From positions 1 through 64,000 of the forward strand of contig NZ_VCNJ01000020.1 in the NCBI RefSeq assembly GCF_005938625.1: DNA of 64,000 nt. The letters are read 5' to 3'. Of the stretch, positions 7,992 to 16,471 are shown one piece after another (position 1 is the stretch's first letter; every line of letters starts with the position of its first letter). A program made the translations under genes and the position numbers. The notes below the pieces were generated by a model. That model did not search any database and was not told the origin of the DNA. It saw only the letters and a list, made by a program, of their open reading frames with translations. The DNA is from Pseudomonas fluorescens. Its GTDB lineage: Bacteria > Pseudomonadota > Gammaproteobacteria > Pseudomonadales > Pseudomonadaceae.

Positions 7992-9386
7992 ATGGATCTT
8001 TCTTTAAGTATCAATCGAAGCACAGGCCTCAAGGGACTGACCTTTTGGGGCCAATGGGCGCTGGCACAAGGCTTTGTGGTGACGCTGTTGTTCATACTCG
8101 CCGAGCAGCACACCGGGACGGTCGCGTTCTACTACCGGATGTGTGCAACGCTGGCAGTACTGGCGTCGGTGCCGGCTTATACGTTTAGCGGCGTGTATCG
8201 CAAGCGTGACAATTACCTGACCGGTCTCGGTCGACTGTTCATGGGTTGGTCGATGACCATGGCGGCGCTGGCGTGCATCGCCTTTGTCTGCCAGGCCGAT
8301 GAGCTGTTTTCTCGGCAGGTGATTCTGAGCTGGGCAGTGTATGGCTTCCTTGGTCAGGCGTTTCTTTACGCGCCGCTGCATGCGTTTTCCAAGTACTACC
8401 AACGGTCGCGTAAAAGCGAGCACAAGACGCTGATCGTCGGCACCGGCGAACTGGCCTTGGGTCTGGCAAAGAAACTCAGCCAGCTGGAAAATCTGCCGTT
8501 GGTAGGTTTGGTCAGCAATGGTGATGTGTCTGCGTTGGGTTCGGATGCACCGCGTGTTGTCGGTGATCAGGAACAGTTGCTGGAGCTGATCGAAGCGCAT
8601 GACATCCGTCGCTTGTACATCACCCTGCCGTTGTGTGAAGCAGCGAAAATCGAGGCGATTTATGGCGATTTGCTTGGTGCCAACGTCGACGTGGTGTGGG
8701 TGCCGGACTTGAACAGTCTGACCCTGCTCAATCACTCGGTGAAGGTTGTGGACGGGCTGCCGGCGATCTACTTGAACGAGAGCCCGCTGACCAGCCGCCC
8801 TACCGCTGCTCTGAGCAAGAGTCTGGTCGAGAAAACCGTGGCGTTCCTGGCGATCATCGCGCTGAGTCCGATCCTGCTGATCATTGCGCTGGCAGTGAAG
8901 ATCAACTCGCCCGGCCCGGTGTTCTTTAAACAGGATCGCCACGGCTGGAACGGCAAGGTGATCAAGGTCTGGAAGTTCCGCTCGATGCGTGTTCACGATG
9001 ACCGCGATGTGAAGCAGGCCAGCCGTAATGACTCGCGCATTACCCCGGTCGGCCGCTTTATCCGCCGTACTTCGCTGGATGAGTTGCCGCAACTGTTCAA
9101 CGTGTTGCAGGGGCACATGGCCCTGGTCGGCCCACGCCCGCACGCCGTCGCGCACAACAACTACTACTCGGGGAAAATCCTCGCGTACATGGCGCGTCAC
9201 CGGATTAAACCGGGGATCACCGGGCTGGCGCAGATCAGCGGTTGCCGCGGTGAAACGGACACCATCGACAAGATGCAGAAGCGTGTCGAGATTGACCTGC
9301 AGTACATCAACAGCTGGTCGTTGTGGCTGGACCTGAAGATCCTGGTGAAGACGCCGTTTACGTTGCTGTCGAAGGATATTTACTGA
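7992..9386 (+). CDS. Undecaprenyl-phosphate hexose-1-phosphate transferase (WcaJ-like)
   Basis: It starts exopolysaccharide repeat-unit synthesis by moving hexose-1-phosphate, probably glucose, from UDP-sugar to undecaprenyl phosphate. The 464-residue protein has four or five N-terminal membrane segments, a nucleotide-binding-like middle domain (KTLIVGTGELALGLAKKL), a further membrane helix and the C-terminal bacterial sugar transferase domain. The latter has the blocks FFKQDRHGWNGK, VWKFRSM, RRTSLDELPQLFNVL, LVGPRPH and KPGITGLAQISG. ATG 7992 is chosen because GGGGAT lies just upstream; an in-frame ATG at 7968 lacks a binding site. A strong terminator follows. Confidence 0.92.
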   Translation: MDLSLSINRSTGLKGLTFWGQWALAQGFVVTLLFILAEQHTGTVAFYYRMCATLAVLASVPAYTFSGVYRKRDNYLTGLGRLFMGWSMTMAALACIAFVCQADELFSRQVILSWAVYGFLGQAFLYAPLHAFSKYYQRSRKSEHKTLIVGTGELALGLAKKLSQLENLPLVGLVSNGDVSALGSDAPRVVGDQEQLLELIEAHDIRRLYITLPLCEAAKIEAIYGDLLGANVDVVWVPDLNSLTLLNHSVKVVDGLPAIYLNESPLTSRPTAALSKSLVEKTVAFLAIIALSPILLIIALAVKINSPGPVFFKQDRHGWNGKVIKVWKFRSMRVHDDRDVKQASRNDSRITPVGRFIRRTSLDELPQLFNVLQGHMALVGPRPHAVAHNNYYSGKILAYMARHRIKPGITGLAQISGCRGETDTIDKMQKRVEIDLQYINSWSLWLDLKILVKTPFTLLSKDIY

Positions 9387-9406
9387 GGTTTGAAGCTGCA
9401 TACCGC

Positions 9407-9430
9407 AAGGGGACGAAAGTCCCCTTTTTT
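9407..9430 (+). terminator. Intrinsic terminator after the priming transferase
   Basis: AAGGGGAC, a GAAA loop and GTCCCCTT, then a T-run: a compact intrinsic terminator 20 bases after the stop. Confidence 0.85.
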
Positions 9431-9478
9431 GTGCGTGGGATTTGGGGATGGAATCGGATATTGGATGGATGCAAAAAC

Positions 9479-9569
9479 TGTGGGAGCGAGCCTGCTCGCG
9501 ATGGCGGTGGGTCAGGCAACATTGATGCTGGATGTGCTGACGCCTTCGCGAGCAAGCTCGCTCCCACAG
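9479..9569. repeat. REPIN, GTGGGAGCGAGC type
   Basis: Two inverted copies of the REP core (TGTGGGAGCGAGCCTGCTCG and its complement) flank a loop of about 43 bases containing GGCGGTGGGTCAG. This is the usual paired REP form of fluorescent pseudomonads. Confidence 0.85.
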
Positions 9570-9614
9570 GGATTTGTGTTTGGCTCACGCTCTGTGGCGT
9601 AGCAAATATTCAAT

Positions 9615-9703
9615 GTAGGAGTGAGCCTGCTCGCGATTACGGTGGGTCAGACAACAGGATGTCGACTGGTCTTGCGCTATCGCGAGCAGGCGAAGGCCTA
9701 CAG
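9615..9703. repeat. Degenerate REPIN
   Basis: A decayed REP pair: TGTAGGAGTGAGCCTGCTCG at the left and CGCGAGCAGGCGAAGGCCTA at the right. The loop again contains GGTGGGTCAG, so it is homologous to the flanking REPINs. Confidence 0.65.
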
Positions 9704-9744
9704 GGGATTTGTGGTTGGCTCAGGCCTTGTGGCTAGACACATAA

Positions 9745-9853
9745 CCTGTGGGAGCTGCGGTGCGACGATTCGACTTGCCAGCGATGGCGGTGGGTCAGCC
9801 AATATCAATCTTGAATGTGCCGACCTCATCGCTGGCAAGCCAGCTCCCACAGG
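9745..9853. repeat. REPIN, GCTGGCAAGCCAGC type
   Basis: CCTGTGGGAGCTGC at the left pairs with GCAAGCCAGCTCCCACAGG at the right; the loop contains GGCGGTGGGTCAG as in the two preceding elements. The left arm is partly decayed. It ends 27 bp before the yjbH stop and may also act in transcription termination. Confidence 0.75.
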
Positions 9854-9880
9854 TTTCAGAGGTTTCTCGGAGATCCGCGC

Positions 9881-11959
9881 TTACTCCGTGATTTTCTCGA
9901 AATTGCGATAAAACATGTCCCCTTCCCGGCTATCGGTCATCGAGTGCAGTTGGTAGCTGCGGCTCAGTCGCGCGCCACCGTCACGGGTCAGTGGTGCCCA
10001 GACCAGGTTGGCGCGGCGCATGGTCGACATGCTCATCATTTCGTCGAACGGGATCGACAGGTAGATGCCTTTGTCGAAACTACCTTCGCCGTATTCGGCA
10101 CTGCCCGCCGTGGTGATCGTCGCCCACGCGCCAAAACGCACACCATTGAAGAACTCTCGAGAGATGTCCAGCGTGCCGCCCCAGTCACCGGCCAGATAAC
10201 GCCCGACGCTCACCGCCGCCAGCGTATCGAACGGCAGATCGGTATACCCGGTGATATGCCCGGTCACCACCGAGTAATCACGCAACGCAAAACCCTGATC
10301 GAAATCACGCTGCCGCACCCAGTTCAGATCCGCGCCCACCGACCAGCGCTCGCCGGTCGGGCGGAACAACACCTCACCGCCAACACCGGCAAACATCGAT
10401 TCCAGATAACCGCCATACACCATGCCATACCAGTCTTTATCCAACTGCTCGGCATGACTCACCTGAAACAACGGCATGGTGGTGTTAGACGTGGTCAGGT
10501 ACTGACGCAAATCGGTGCGCACACGCGGCAAACCGCTCGGCGCGTCGTAGCTGAATTTATCGAAGTTGTTGGCCAGGTTGGCACTGAGCAAACCGCTCCA
10601 CCATGTGTTGCGGTTGAAACGGTATTCGGCGTCGGCATCAGCACTCAATTGATAGAGCAAGCCATCCGGGCCGCCGACGTTCTGCTTGAAGCCCAGCCCC
10701 ACGCCATAGCTGAAATGCTGCGGCGCTTCGGTGTAGAGGGTCTTCTCGTTGTGCGGCATCGCCGGGTTGATCTCGGTGGTGCGGTGCAGCGACTCAAGTG
10801 GCTCTTCGTTGTTGATCACTTCGCGGAAGGTCTGGCGCGGCAAACTGGTTTCTTCCAGTGGCAAGTCGTAGCGCTTGTTGACCACGGTGAACCAGTCGAT
10901 GTCGTCGTTGACGCTGTTGTCGAGAATCCGGCTCGCCCGCCCGACAGCCTTGGACGAATGGAAGTAGCGCTGCTGCTCGCCATACACGATCAGCTCGGAA
11001 TCACGCTGCGCGATGCGCTCGACCTTGTAGCCGGCATTCTGCTGCAAACGCTGCGAGACGTTGGCCCAGTTGACCTGATCCATCGCCGTGGTCGGTGCCT
11101 TCGCCGGCAGCGGTTCCGGGGTCGGATCGTAAGTCTTCGCCGGTGCCTTGCGGCTGACGAAATTGGTGTGAAAGGTCACGCCAAACATCGCCGTATTACC
11201 GCGCTCCCACGCCGCGCTGACATCGACCGAATCGGTGACTTTGAACACCGCGCCAAGGTTGATCGGCGAGTCCTGTTTGATCTCGTTGTCCTTCGGCTCG
11301 TGCTTGTAGTCGTTGCCTTCAAATTCGAGTTTCAGGCTGAGGCGATCCCACGGCGTCTGATAGCTCACACCACCGAAGAACGACGGCCGGCCACGAAAGT
11401 ACGAACCCGAGTTGACGTCACCGGTGCCTTCCAGGGCCGGGCGGGTATCGAAGCGATCGCTGACGTAGCCCAACGGGTTGTCGATATCGCCGCGATTACC
11501 GAGATAACCCCAGGCAATCCCGGCGCTGAAATCGAAGTTGTCGTAGCGCTTGTTGGCGACGAAAAATTCACTGGAGAACAAACCGGTACCGCCGACGTCT
11601 CGGAAGCCCAGGGCCACGTCGGGCAGCCAGTGGCTTTCCTGCCACAGCCGGACTTTGACGTCGACCGCCTTGTCCTTATAGCTTTGACTGCCGCTGAGGG
11701 CCTCCGAGCCGTACGGCCGGTTGGTGATCGCGGTGTAGCGAAACGAGCCTTCGAGCCAGTCCAGCGGCTGCAACGACACGCTGTAGCGGCTGTACGGATC
11801 GGTGCGGTTGGCGTTGACGCTCAACTCGCCGGCCGGGGCCATGCGCGCGGTCGGCGTCTGCAACAGACCGGTGCCACCGAAGTCATTCTGGGTAATGCGC
11901 GGCTCGGCATGAGCCAGACCGCAAGGCAATAACAACACAGCTGCAAAACGTAACTTCAA
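9881..11959 (-). CDS. yjbH: YjbH-like outer-membrane exopolysaccharide protein
   Basis: A 692-residue exported protein with a signal peptide (MKLRFAAVLLLPCGLAHA) and the opening GGTGLLQTPTARM, characteristic of the YjbH family. It is rich in beta-strand and aromatic residues, fitting an outer-membrane barrel (for example SYRLSADADAEYRFNR-like stretches and GYLESMFAGVGGE). YjbEFGH of E. coli is an exopolysaccharide operon whose mechanism is not well known. The ATG overlaps the yjbG stop by 4 bases, so the two are translationally coupled. It is the last gene of the yjbE-wza-yjbFGH operon, converging on the priming transferase across the REPIN cluster. Confidence 0.88.
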   Translation of the reverse strand: MKLRFAAVLLLPCGLAHAEPRITQNDFGGTGLLQTPTARMAPAGELSVNANRTDPYSRYSVSLQPLDWLEGSFRYTAITNRPYGSEALSGSQSYKDKAVDVKVRLWQESHWLPDVALGFRDVGGTGLFSSEFFVANKRYDNFDFSAGIAWGYLGNRGDIDNPLGYVSDRFDTRPALEGTGDVNSGSYFRGRPSFFGGVSYQTPWDRLSLKLEFEGNDYKHEPKDNEIKQDSPINLGAVFKVTDSVDVSAAWERGNTAMFGVTFHTNFVSRKAPAKTYDPTPEPLPAKAPTTAMDQVNWANVSQRLQQNAGYKVERIAQRDSELIVYGEQQRYFHSSKAVGRASRILDNSVNDDIDWFTVVNKRYDLPLEETSLPRQTFREVINNEEPLESLHRTTEINPAMPHNEKTLYTEAPQHFSYGVGLGFKQNVGGPDGLLYQLSADADAEYRFNRNTWWSGLLSANLANNFDKFSYDAPSGLPRVRTDLRQYLTTSNTTMPLFQVSHAEQLDKDWYGMVYGGYLESMFAGVGGEVLFRPTGERWSVGADLNWVRQRDFDQGFALRDYSVVTGHITGYTDLPFDTLAAVSVGRYLAGDWGGTLDISREFFNGVRFGAWATITTAGSAEYGEGSFDKGIYLSIPFDEMMSMSTMRRANLVWAPLTRDGGARLSRSYQLHSMTDSREGDMFYRNFEKITE

Positions 11960-12717
11960 CGAACCACCTCGGCCAGCTGCGTGGCAATGAATTCGGCCAA
12001 CTGCTGATTCAGTTCAGGTAGAGGCGGATCAAGATCATCATTTTTCAACGGCACCAGAATCTTGCTGCCGGCCACGGGAAAGTGCCCGCTCTCGCGATTC
12101 CAGTGGGCGATACCGACACGTTGCGAAGCGCCGTTGGGCTGGATCAGCCACAAGTAATCGGCTTCGGCATCGGCCAGAATCGAACAGCCTTGCAGGTATT
12201 CACGGGCCTCCTGCAACGGCTGATACGGCAAGTGGCACGGCTCGGCGACGGCACCCAACACTTGCACTTCGTCGACGCGCTTCGGATAGACCAGACGATC
12301 GCCGTCATCGAGGCGAATGTTGCGCGCGAAGCCGACTTCCAGCGCTACCGGATCAAGATCGGCAATCTGCCGTCCCGTCACCGGCATCTGCCGCACTTCT
12401 TCGGCAATGCGCTGCGCCAGCGCCGCACGACTTGGCCGGTCGAACAGCATCGACATGCGTTGCAGCACATCCAGGTCAAACAACACGCCGACCTTGAGCC
12501 GCGTCTGCTCCTCAATCAGCGACTGGCGCAGCAAGCCGCCCGCCAGCCAATAGCCTTCGGCATTCGGCACGGCTTCGCTGATCACATCGAGCAAACGTCC
12601 GCCCGGTGGCAACGCGACCGGCCCGGGATTGGCGACATCGCCCGACACCGTGACGGCCGCCTGACTCACACTCGCGACCAGCATCAGGCTCGCCGATAAC
12701 ATTTTCAGGCGCATCAC
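11956..12717 (-). CDS. yjbG: YjbG/GfcC-like periplasmic capsule protein
   Basis: A 253-residue protein with a signal peptide (ending ASVSQA) followed by VTVSGDVANPGPVALPPGGRLLDVI, the opening of GfcC/YjbG proteins. This resembles a SLBB-like beta-grasp unit (GxVxxPG) as in Wza. Family members act in the periplasm with capsule or exopolysaccharide export; the exact role is not established. It overlaps both neighbours by 4 bases (yjbF stop/yjbG start and yjbG stop/yjbH start), marking a tight operon. The start at 12717 or the next Met codon is possible. Confidence 0.85.
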   Translation of the reverse strand: MMRLKMLSASLMLVASVSQAAVTVSGDVANPGPVALPPGGRLLDVISEAVPNAEGYWLAGGLLRQSLIEEQTRLKVGVLFDLDVLQRMSMLFDRPSRAALAQRIAEEVRQMPVTGRQIADLDPVALEVGFARNIRLDDGDRLVYPKRVDEVQVLGAVAEPCHLPYQPLQEAREYLQGCSILADAEADYLWLIQPNGASQRVGIAHWNRESGHFPVAGSKILVPLKNDDLDPPLPELNQQLAEFIATQLAEVVR

Positions 12718-13379
12718 GGCAGGTGCCTGCGATCAGGGGTCAGTTGCACAACCTTGACGCGCAACTGCGACGTCAGTTGCTGCTCGCTCTGCAAAATGAA
12801 ACCGTCACGCGGGTCGACCCAGTAACGATTGGTCGCGCTCAGGCCAATGGCCGGAGCGTCAATGTGTTCATCGACACGCAGCACCGTGTATTCCTTGTCG
12901 AGAATCTTCAGGGTCTGTTCCGAGCGACGAGAGAAACGGCTGTTGACGATCACCCCGACTTCCTGACCCTTGTAGAGGTCGATCCAGCGCCGCGTGGTGA
13001 AACCGTCGGCGACGTGGTGCAGACCCTGCTTGAACGGCGAGTCGTCAGCCAGCCGCGTGCCGTCCAGATCACCTTCCAGGCCCAGACCAATGGTGCGCAC
13101 GGCGAGGCCATTGCGCAGCAGCAGCACTTGCTTGCCGGAGGCGACCCAGAACTGCAGGTCTTCGCGCTCGCGCACCAGCGCCAGCACGCCGGAACCGGAC
13201 GGCGTGGTCAGTTTCAGTTGCGGGTAGTTGACCCCGGCCACTTCGGCCGCCGACACGTCGACTTCATCCGGGCCGACGACCGCCGCTTTAAGGTTATTCA
13301 ACGAAGCGCTCATCAGCGGGTTACAGCCGCACAGCAACGAGGCCGCCATCAGGCACAGGCCAACTTTCAAAATATTCAA
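12714..13379 (-). CDS. yjbF: YjbF/GfcB-like outer-membrane lipoprotein
   Basis: A 221-residue lipoprotein: the signal ends in the lipobox LLCGC, giving a lipidated cysteine at about residue 19. The mature part (LALVREREDLQFWVASGKQVLLLRNGL, RRWIDLYKGQEVGV split by loops) matches the YjbF/GfcB family associated with group 4 capsule and YjbEFGH operons. It lies 11 bases after wza and overlaps yjbG. Role: accessory to polysaccharide secretion; molecular mechanism unknown in the family. Confidence 0.85.
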   Translation of the reverse strand: MNILKVGLCLMAASLLCGCNPLMSASLNNLKAAVVGPDEVDVSAAEVAGVNYPQLKLTTPSGSGVLALVREREDLQFWVASGKQVLLLRNGLAVRTIGLGLEGDLDGTRLADDSPFKQGLHHVADGFTTRRWIDLYKGQEVGVIVNSRFSRRSEQTLKILDKEYTVLRVDEHIDAPAIGLSATNRYWVDPRDGFILQSEQQLTSQLRVKVVQLTPDRRHLP

Positions 13380-13390
13380 AGTCGGCGGCC

Positions 13391-14506
13391 TTATTTGCTG
13401 TTGTTACTGTATTCGCTCCAGTTCTTCGCAGCGGAAGCGCCAGTGCCGACAATCGATGCCGACGGCACCAATTGGCTGATCAGACGGTTCCAGCGAGTCA
13501 CGTTGGCAGGCCCGACATACACCACGTCCTGCGGGCGGACTTCGAAGTGCGAGGCGAGCGCCATGGCGGTCGGCGATTCGGCTTCCAGCTGGTAGATCTT
13601 GGCCGGTTCGACATCAAGGTTTTCCACGCCACGAATGACGTAGACCGCGTTGCCATTGGAGGTGGTCTGGGCCAGGCCGCCGACCGAACCGAGCACGTCG
13701 GTGAGGTTCATCGTCGCAGTCTTGAAACTCAGCGCACGGGGCTGATTGACCTCGCCCATCACGTAGATGCGCTTGTTGTCGTTGTACGGCAGATACAGCT
13801 GATCGCCGCCCTTGAGGTAGACGTTCTGCAACTCGGAATCCTGCTGATTGAGCGAGTCGAGGTTGAGCGGATAAGTGCGCCCCTTACGCGTCAGCAGCAG
13901 CCCGGACAAATCGGCGTTGTTGGTATCGATACCGGCCGAACCGAGGGCTTCGACCACGCTCAGTGGATTGGTGGAAATTGCTTGCGGGCCGGCCTTGGCC
14001 ACCGCGCCGGTGACCACGACTTTCTGACTGGCGAAACGCAACACCGCGACATCGACCTGCGGTTCGGCAATGAACGCCGACAAGCGTTGCTCGATGTCCG
14101 AGCGCAGTTGCTGGATGGTCCGGCCGGTGGCCTGGACTTCCTTGATGAACGGGTAGTAGAGCGTGCCATCGGAGCGCACCAGACGGCCGTTGGCATCGAT
14201 CTGTTGTTGCGCGCCGGAGGGGGCCGTCAGCTCAGGGTGATCCCACACGGTGATGTACAGAACATCGTTGTTGCCGATGCGGTATTCGGCCGGCGTTGCC
14301 AGCAGCTCCGGCGGCAGCGACTCACGCTTTTGCGTGGCGCGGTTCATGGCGATCAGCTTGGGCGTGATCGGAATCAGCTCGACCCGGCTGCTTTCGCTGG
14401 CACCCTGGCGGGTGATGTCACTGGTGCTGAGGTATTGACCGGGGGAAAACATGCAACCTTGCAAAGCGAGACTTGCCAACATTAAAAGATAAACACTACG
14501 AGTCAT
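13391..14506 (-). CDS. wza: Wza-like outer-membrane polysaccharide export lipoprotein
   Basis: It forms the outer-membrane channel for the polymer. The 371-residue protein has a lipobox (SLALQGC, lipidated Cys 18), then a poly-export domain (YRIGNNDVLYITVWDHPELT) and SLBB repeats (KVVVTGAVAKAGP; IYVMGEVNQPRAL; EVRPQDVVYVGPANV). Length and order match Wza/KpsD-type exporters. Its inner-membrane partner would be the Wzc-like kinase encoded at 24852-27101. A stem-loop with a T-rich tail between yjbE and this gene may lower its expression relative to yjbE. Confidence 0.92.
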   Translation of the reverse strand: MTRSVYLLMLASLALQGCMFSPGQYLSTSDITRQGASESSRVELIPITPKLIAMNRATQKRESLPPELLATPAEYRIGNNDVLYITVWDHPELTAPSGAQQQIDANGRLVRSDGTLYYPFIKEVQATGRTIQQLRSDIEQRLSAFIAEPQVDVAVLRFASQKVVVTGAVAKAGPQAISTNPLSVVEALGSAGIDTNNADLSGLLLTRKGRTYPLNLDSLNQQDSELQNVYLKGGDQLYLPYNDNKRIYVMGEVNQPRALSFKTATMNLTDVLGSVGGLAQTTSNGNAVYVIRGVENLDVEPAKIYQLEAESPTAMALASHFEVRPQDVVYVGPANVTRWNRLISQLVPSASIVGTGASAAKNWSEYSNNSK

Positions 14507-14534
14507 AATGGCACTACGCTATTCAAGGGCGAAT

Positions 14535-14568
14535 CCAAAAACAAAGTCACCCGACTTGCGTCGGGCGA
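14535..14568 (-). terminator. Stem-loop attenuator between yjbE and wza
   Basis: On the minus strand TCGCCCGAC, GCAA loop and GTCGGGTGA form a 9-bp stem with one G-U pair, followed by CTTTGTTTTTGG. It sits between two genes of one operon, so it probably gives partial termination. A second small hairpin (CTAACAG...CTGTTAG, 14581-14600) overlaps the yjbE stop. Confidence 0.7.
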
Positions 14569-14596
14569 CCCTGTACTGCACTAACAGAACTTCCTG

Positions 14597-14833
14597 TTAG
14601 TTATGCGTGCCGGTTGTACCGGTGGTACCCGTCGTACCGGTGGTACCGCCGTTGGCACTGCCACCGCTGTTAGACGCCGCTACAGCACTGGCAACCATTG
14701 CAGTACTGGCTGCGGGCGCTTGAGAAGCCGCCACGTTGCCACCTACATTGGTTACCGCTGTCAGCGGTGCTTCAGCGGCGGCAGCCCAGTTGCTCAACAT
14801 CGTCAACAGGGCTACTGCCATCACTTTTTTCAT
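14597..14833 (-). CDS. yjbE: YjbE-like small secreted protein with Thr-Gly repeats
   Basis: A 78-residue product: signal peptide (MKKVMAVALLTMLSNWAAA), an Ala/Ser/Val-rich middle and a C-terminal run of four TTG or GTT-G repeats ending GTHN. Size, composition and Thr/Gly-rich tail match E. coli YjbE, first gene of yjbEFGH. The ribosome binding site AAAGGAG lies directly before the ATG. The DNA for the tail is a short tandem repeat (GGTACCGGT units), so its length could vary between strains. Function of YjbE proteins is unknown; a structural or surface role is possible. Confidence 0.8.
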   Translation of the reverse strand: MKKVMAVALLTMLSNWAAAAEAPLTAVTNVGGNVAASQAPAASTAMVASAVAASNSGGSANGGTTGTTGTTGTTGTHN

Positions 14834-15031
14834 ATCAACTCCTTTCTAACATTCGACCTGTTAAAAAACCGGCCTGAGTTAGCGGTGGTGAGTTCAAGTC
14901 CGCAAAAAGCGCGAACAAGATCCGTCGTTCTTTCACAGTCTTACCCAACTGATAAAAGTCGAACGGCAGGTTTATATCTACGGACTTGCAAAAGGCATTG
15001 CCAGTGTAATTTCCAGACGTTATCTAACAAC

Positions 15032-15046
15032 CTGACTGAAAATAAC
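15032..15046 (+). promoter_or_regulatory. Shared exopolysaccharide-locus motif, copy 1
   Basis: CTGACTGAAAATAAC, 199 bases upstream of the yjbE start and just after galE. It matches the copy at 16281 at 13 of 15 positions. Candidate regulator-binding site. Confidence 0.4.
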
Positions 15047-15063
15047 ATTGGACTAAATGGCCA

Positions 15064-16080
15064 TCATCGCGAGTAGCCTTGAGGATGATTCGATTGCCAG
15101 CGCCAAGTATCAGTGACCATGTCCTGCAAGTTGCGCGTAGCTTTCCAGCCTAATTCTTTGGCCGCCTTGGAAGCATCGGCCCAACTCTCGGCGATATCCC
15201 CGGAACGGCGCGGCATCATCCGATACGGCACCGGCTGCCCGCAGGCCTGTTCGAAGGCGTGGAGCACTTGCAGCACGCTATAGCCATCGCCGGTGCCGAG
15301 GTTCCAGGTATGAATGCCGGTGCGTTCGGAAATGGACTGCAGCGCCTTCAAGTGGCCGTCCGCCAGATCGACGACATGGATGTAATCGCGCACACCGGTA
15401 CCGTCGATGGTCGGGTAATCGTTACCGAAGATCGACAACTCTTGCAGGCTGCCGACCGCGACCTGACTGATGTAAGGCACCAGATTATTCGGGATGCCGT
15501 TGGGGTCTTCGCCCATGTGCCCGCTGGCGTGGGCGCCGATCGGGTTGAAGTAGCGCAGCAAGGCGATGCTCCAGCGCGGCTCGGCCTGGCTAAGGTCTCG
15601 CAGGACGTTCTCGACGATCAGCTTGGACTGGCCGTAGGGATTGGTTGGATTGCCGGTGGGGAAATCCTCGCGAATCGGCATCTGCTCAGGCTCGCCATAC
15701 ACCGTGGCCGACGAGCTGAACACCAGCCGGAACACCCCCGCCGCCGCCATCGCCTGGCACAGATTGATGCTGCCGCTGACGTTGGTCTCATAGTACTCGA
15801 GCGGCTTGCGCACGCTCTCGCCGACCGCTTTCAGACCGGCAAAATGCAGCACCGCTTCAATGTTGTGCTCGCGGAAAATCCGGTCGAGCAGTGCCCGGTC
15901 GCAGACATCGCCGCGAATCATCCAGGCACTCTTGCCGCAAATGCCCTCAACGGCGTGCAACGCGGCTTCACTGCTGTTGCAAAGATTATCCAGTACGACA
16001 ACTTCATAACCTGCTTCAAGCAGCGCAAGTGTGGTGTGCGAGCCGATATAGCCGGCACCACCCGTTACCAGAATCTTCAT
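15064..16080 (-). CDS. galE: UDP-glucose 4-epimerase GalE
   Basis: Interconverts UDP-glucose and UDP-galactose, supplying galactose units for the polymer. The 338-residue short-chain dehydrogenase-type protein has the NAD-binding GGAGYIGSHT (7-16), the Ser in SSSATVYG (123-129) and the catalytic Y149/K153 in NPYGQSK. Length is normal and the enzyme looks intact. It is transcribed divergently from galU, with a 390-base shared promoter region, and lies upstream of the yjbE operon on the same strand with a 230-base gap. Confidence 0.96.
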   Translation of the reverse strand: MKILVTGGAGYIGSHTTLALLEAGYEVVVLDNLCNSSEAALHAVEGICGKSAWMIRGDVCDRALLDRIFREHNIEAVLHFAGLKAVGESVRKPLEYYETNVSGSINLCQAMAAAGVFRLVFSSSATVYGEPEQMPIREDFPTGNPTNPYGQSKLIVENVLRDLSQAEPRWSIALLRYFNPIGAHASGHMGEDPNGIPNNLVPYISQVAVGSLQELSIFGNDYPTIDGTGVRDYIHVVDLADGHLKALQSISERTGIHTWNLGTGDGYSVLQVLHAFEQACGQPVPYRMMPRRSGDIAESWADASKAAKELGWKATRNLQDMVTDTWRWQSNHPQGYSR

Positions 16081-16471
16081 AGCGCGATCCGTCTTTGAAT
16101 GAGTGACAAGTAGCGTGTCAAGCCTGATTCATTGAAGATGTGTCACAATCCACATAAATAAGGCGACAACAACCGAAAACAAAACTAGTTCAATGACTGG
16201 CAATAAATATTTTTGCAGGTCACACTGTATTGCCCGCTACTTATTAGCACTCCCTGCGCACTCATCACTATCAACAGATACCGACTAAAAATAACTATCA
16301 AGTAACTAACCGACATCTCATAACATTGTCGTGTTTTACCGCCACTCGCATTTGCCATTAATAACCTGACTCAGGTATTAAAGTAAGCCTTCAATCCAAC
16401 ATTGAACTTGTACGCCCTTTATTAGTGCGCGCATCTGTCGCCTGTGTTCCATGACTGTCCAGGATACTTTT
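16081..16471. promoter_or_regulatory. Divergent galE/galU promoter region
   Basis: An AT-rich gap of 391 bases between divergent galE and galU. It has no convincing open frame and contains the shared motif at 16281-16295. No JUMPstart/ops element (GGCGGTAG) was seen. It must hold promoters in both directions. Confidence 0.5.
16281..16295 (+). promoter_or_regulatory. Shared exopolysaccharide-locus motif, copy 2
   Basis: CCGACTAAAAATAAC, 201 bases upstream of the galE start and 177 bases upstream of galU. Used as the reference copy of the motif. Confidence 0.45.

Noticed and set aside
9479..9853. A CRISPR array at the repeat cluster
   Set aside because: Repeats are inverted pairs of REP type with homologous loops; there are no regular direct repeats with unique spacers and no cas genes.
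9815..11932. A 705-codon open frame on the plus strand opposite yjbH
   Set aside because: It is a high-GC antisense frame of yjbH, whose product has a signal peptide, a family motif and operon overlaps. The antisense product is His/Arg/Gln-rich with no ribosome binding site.
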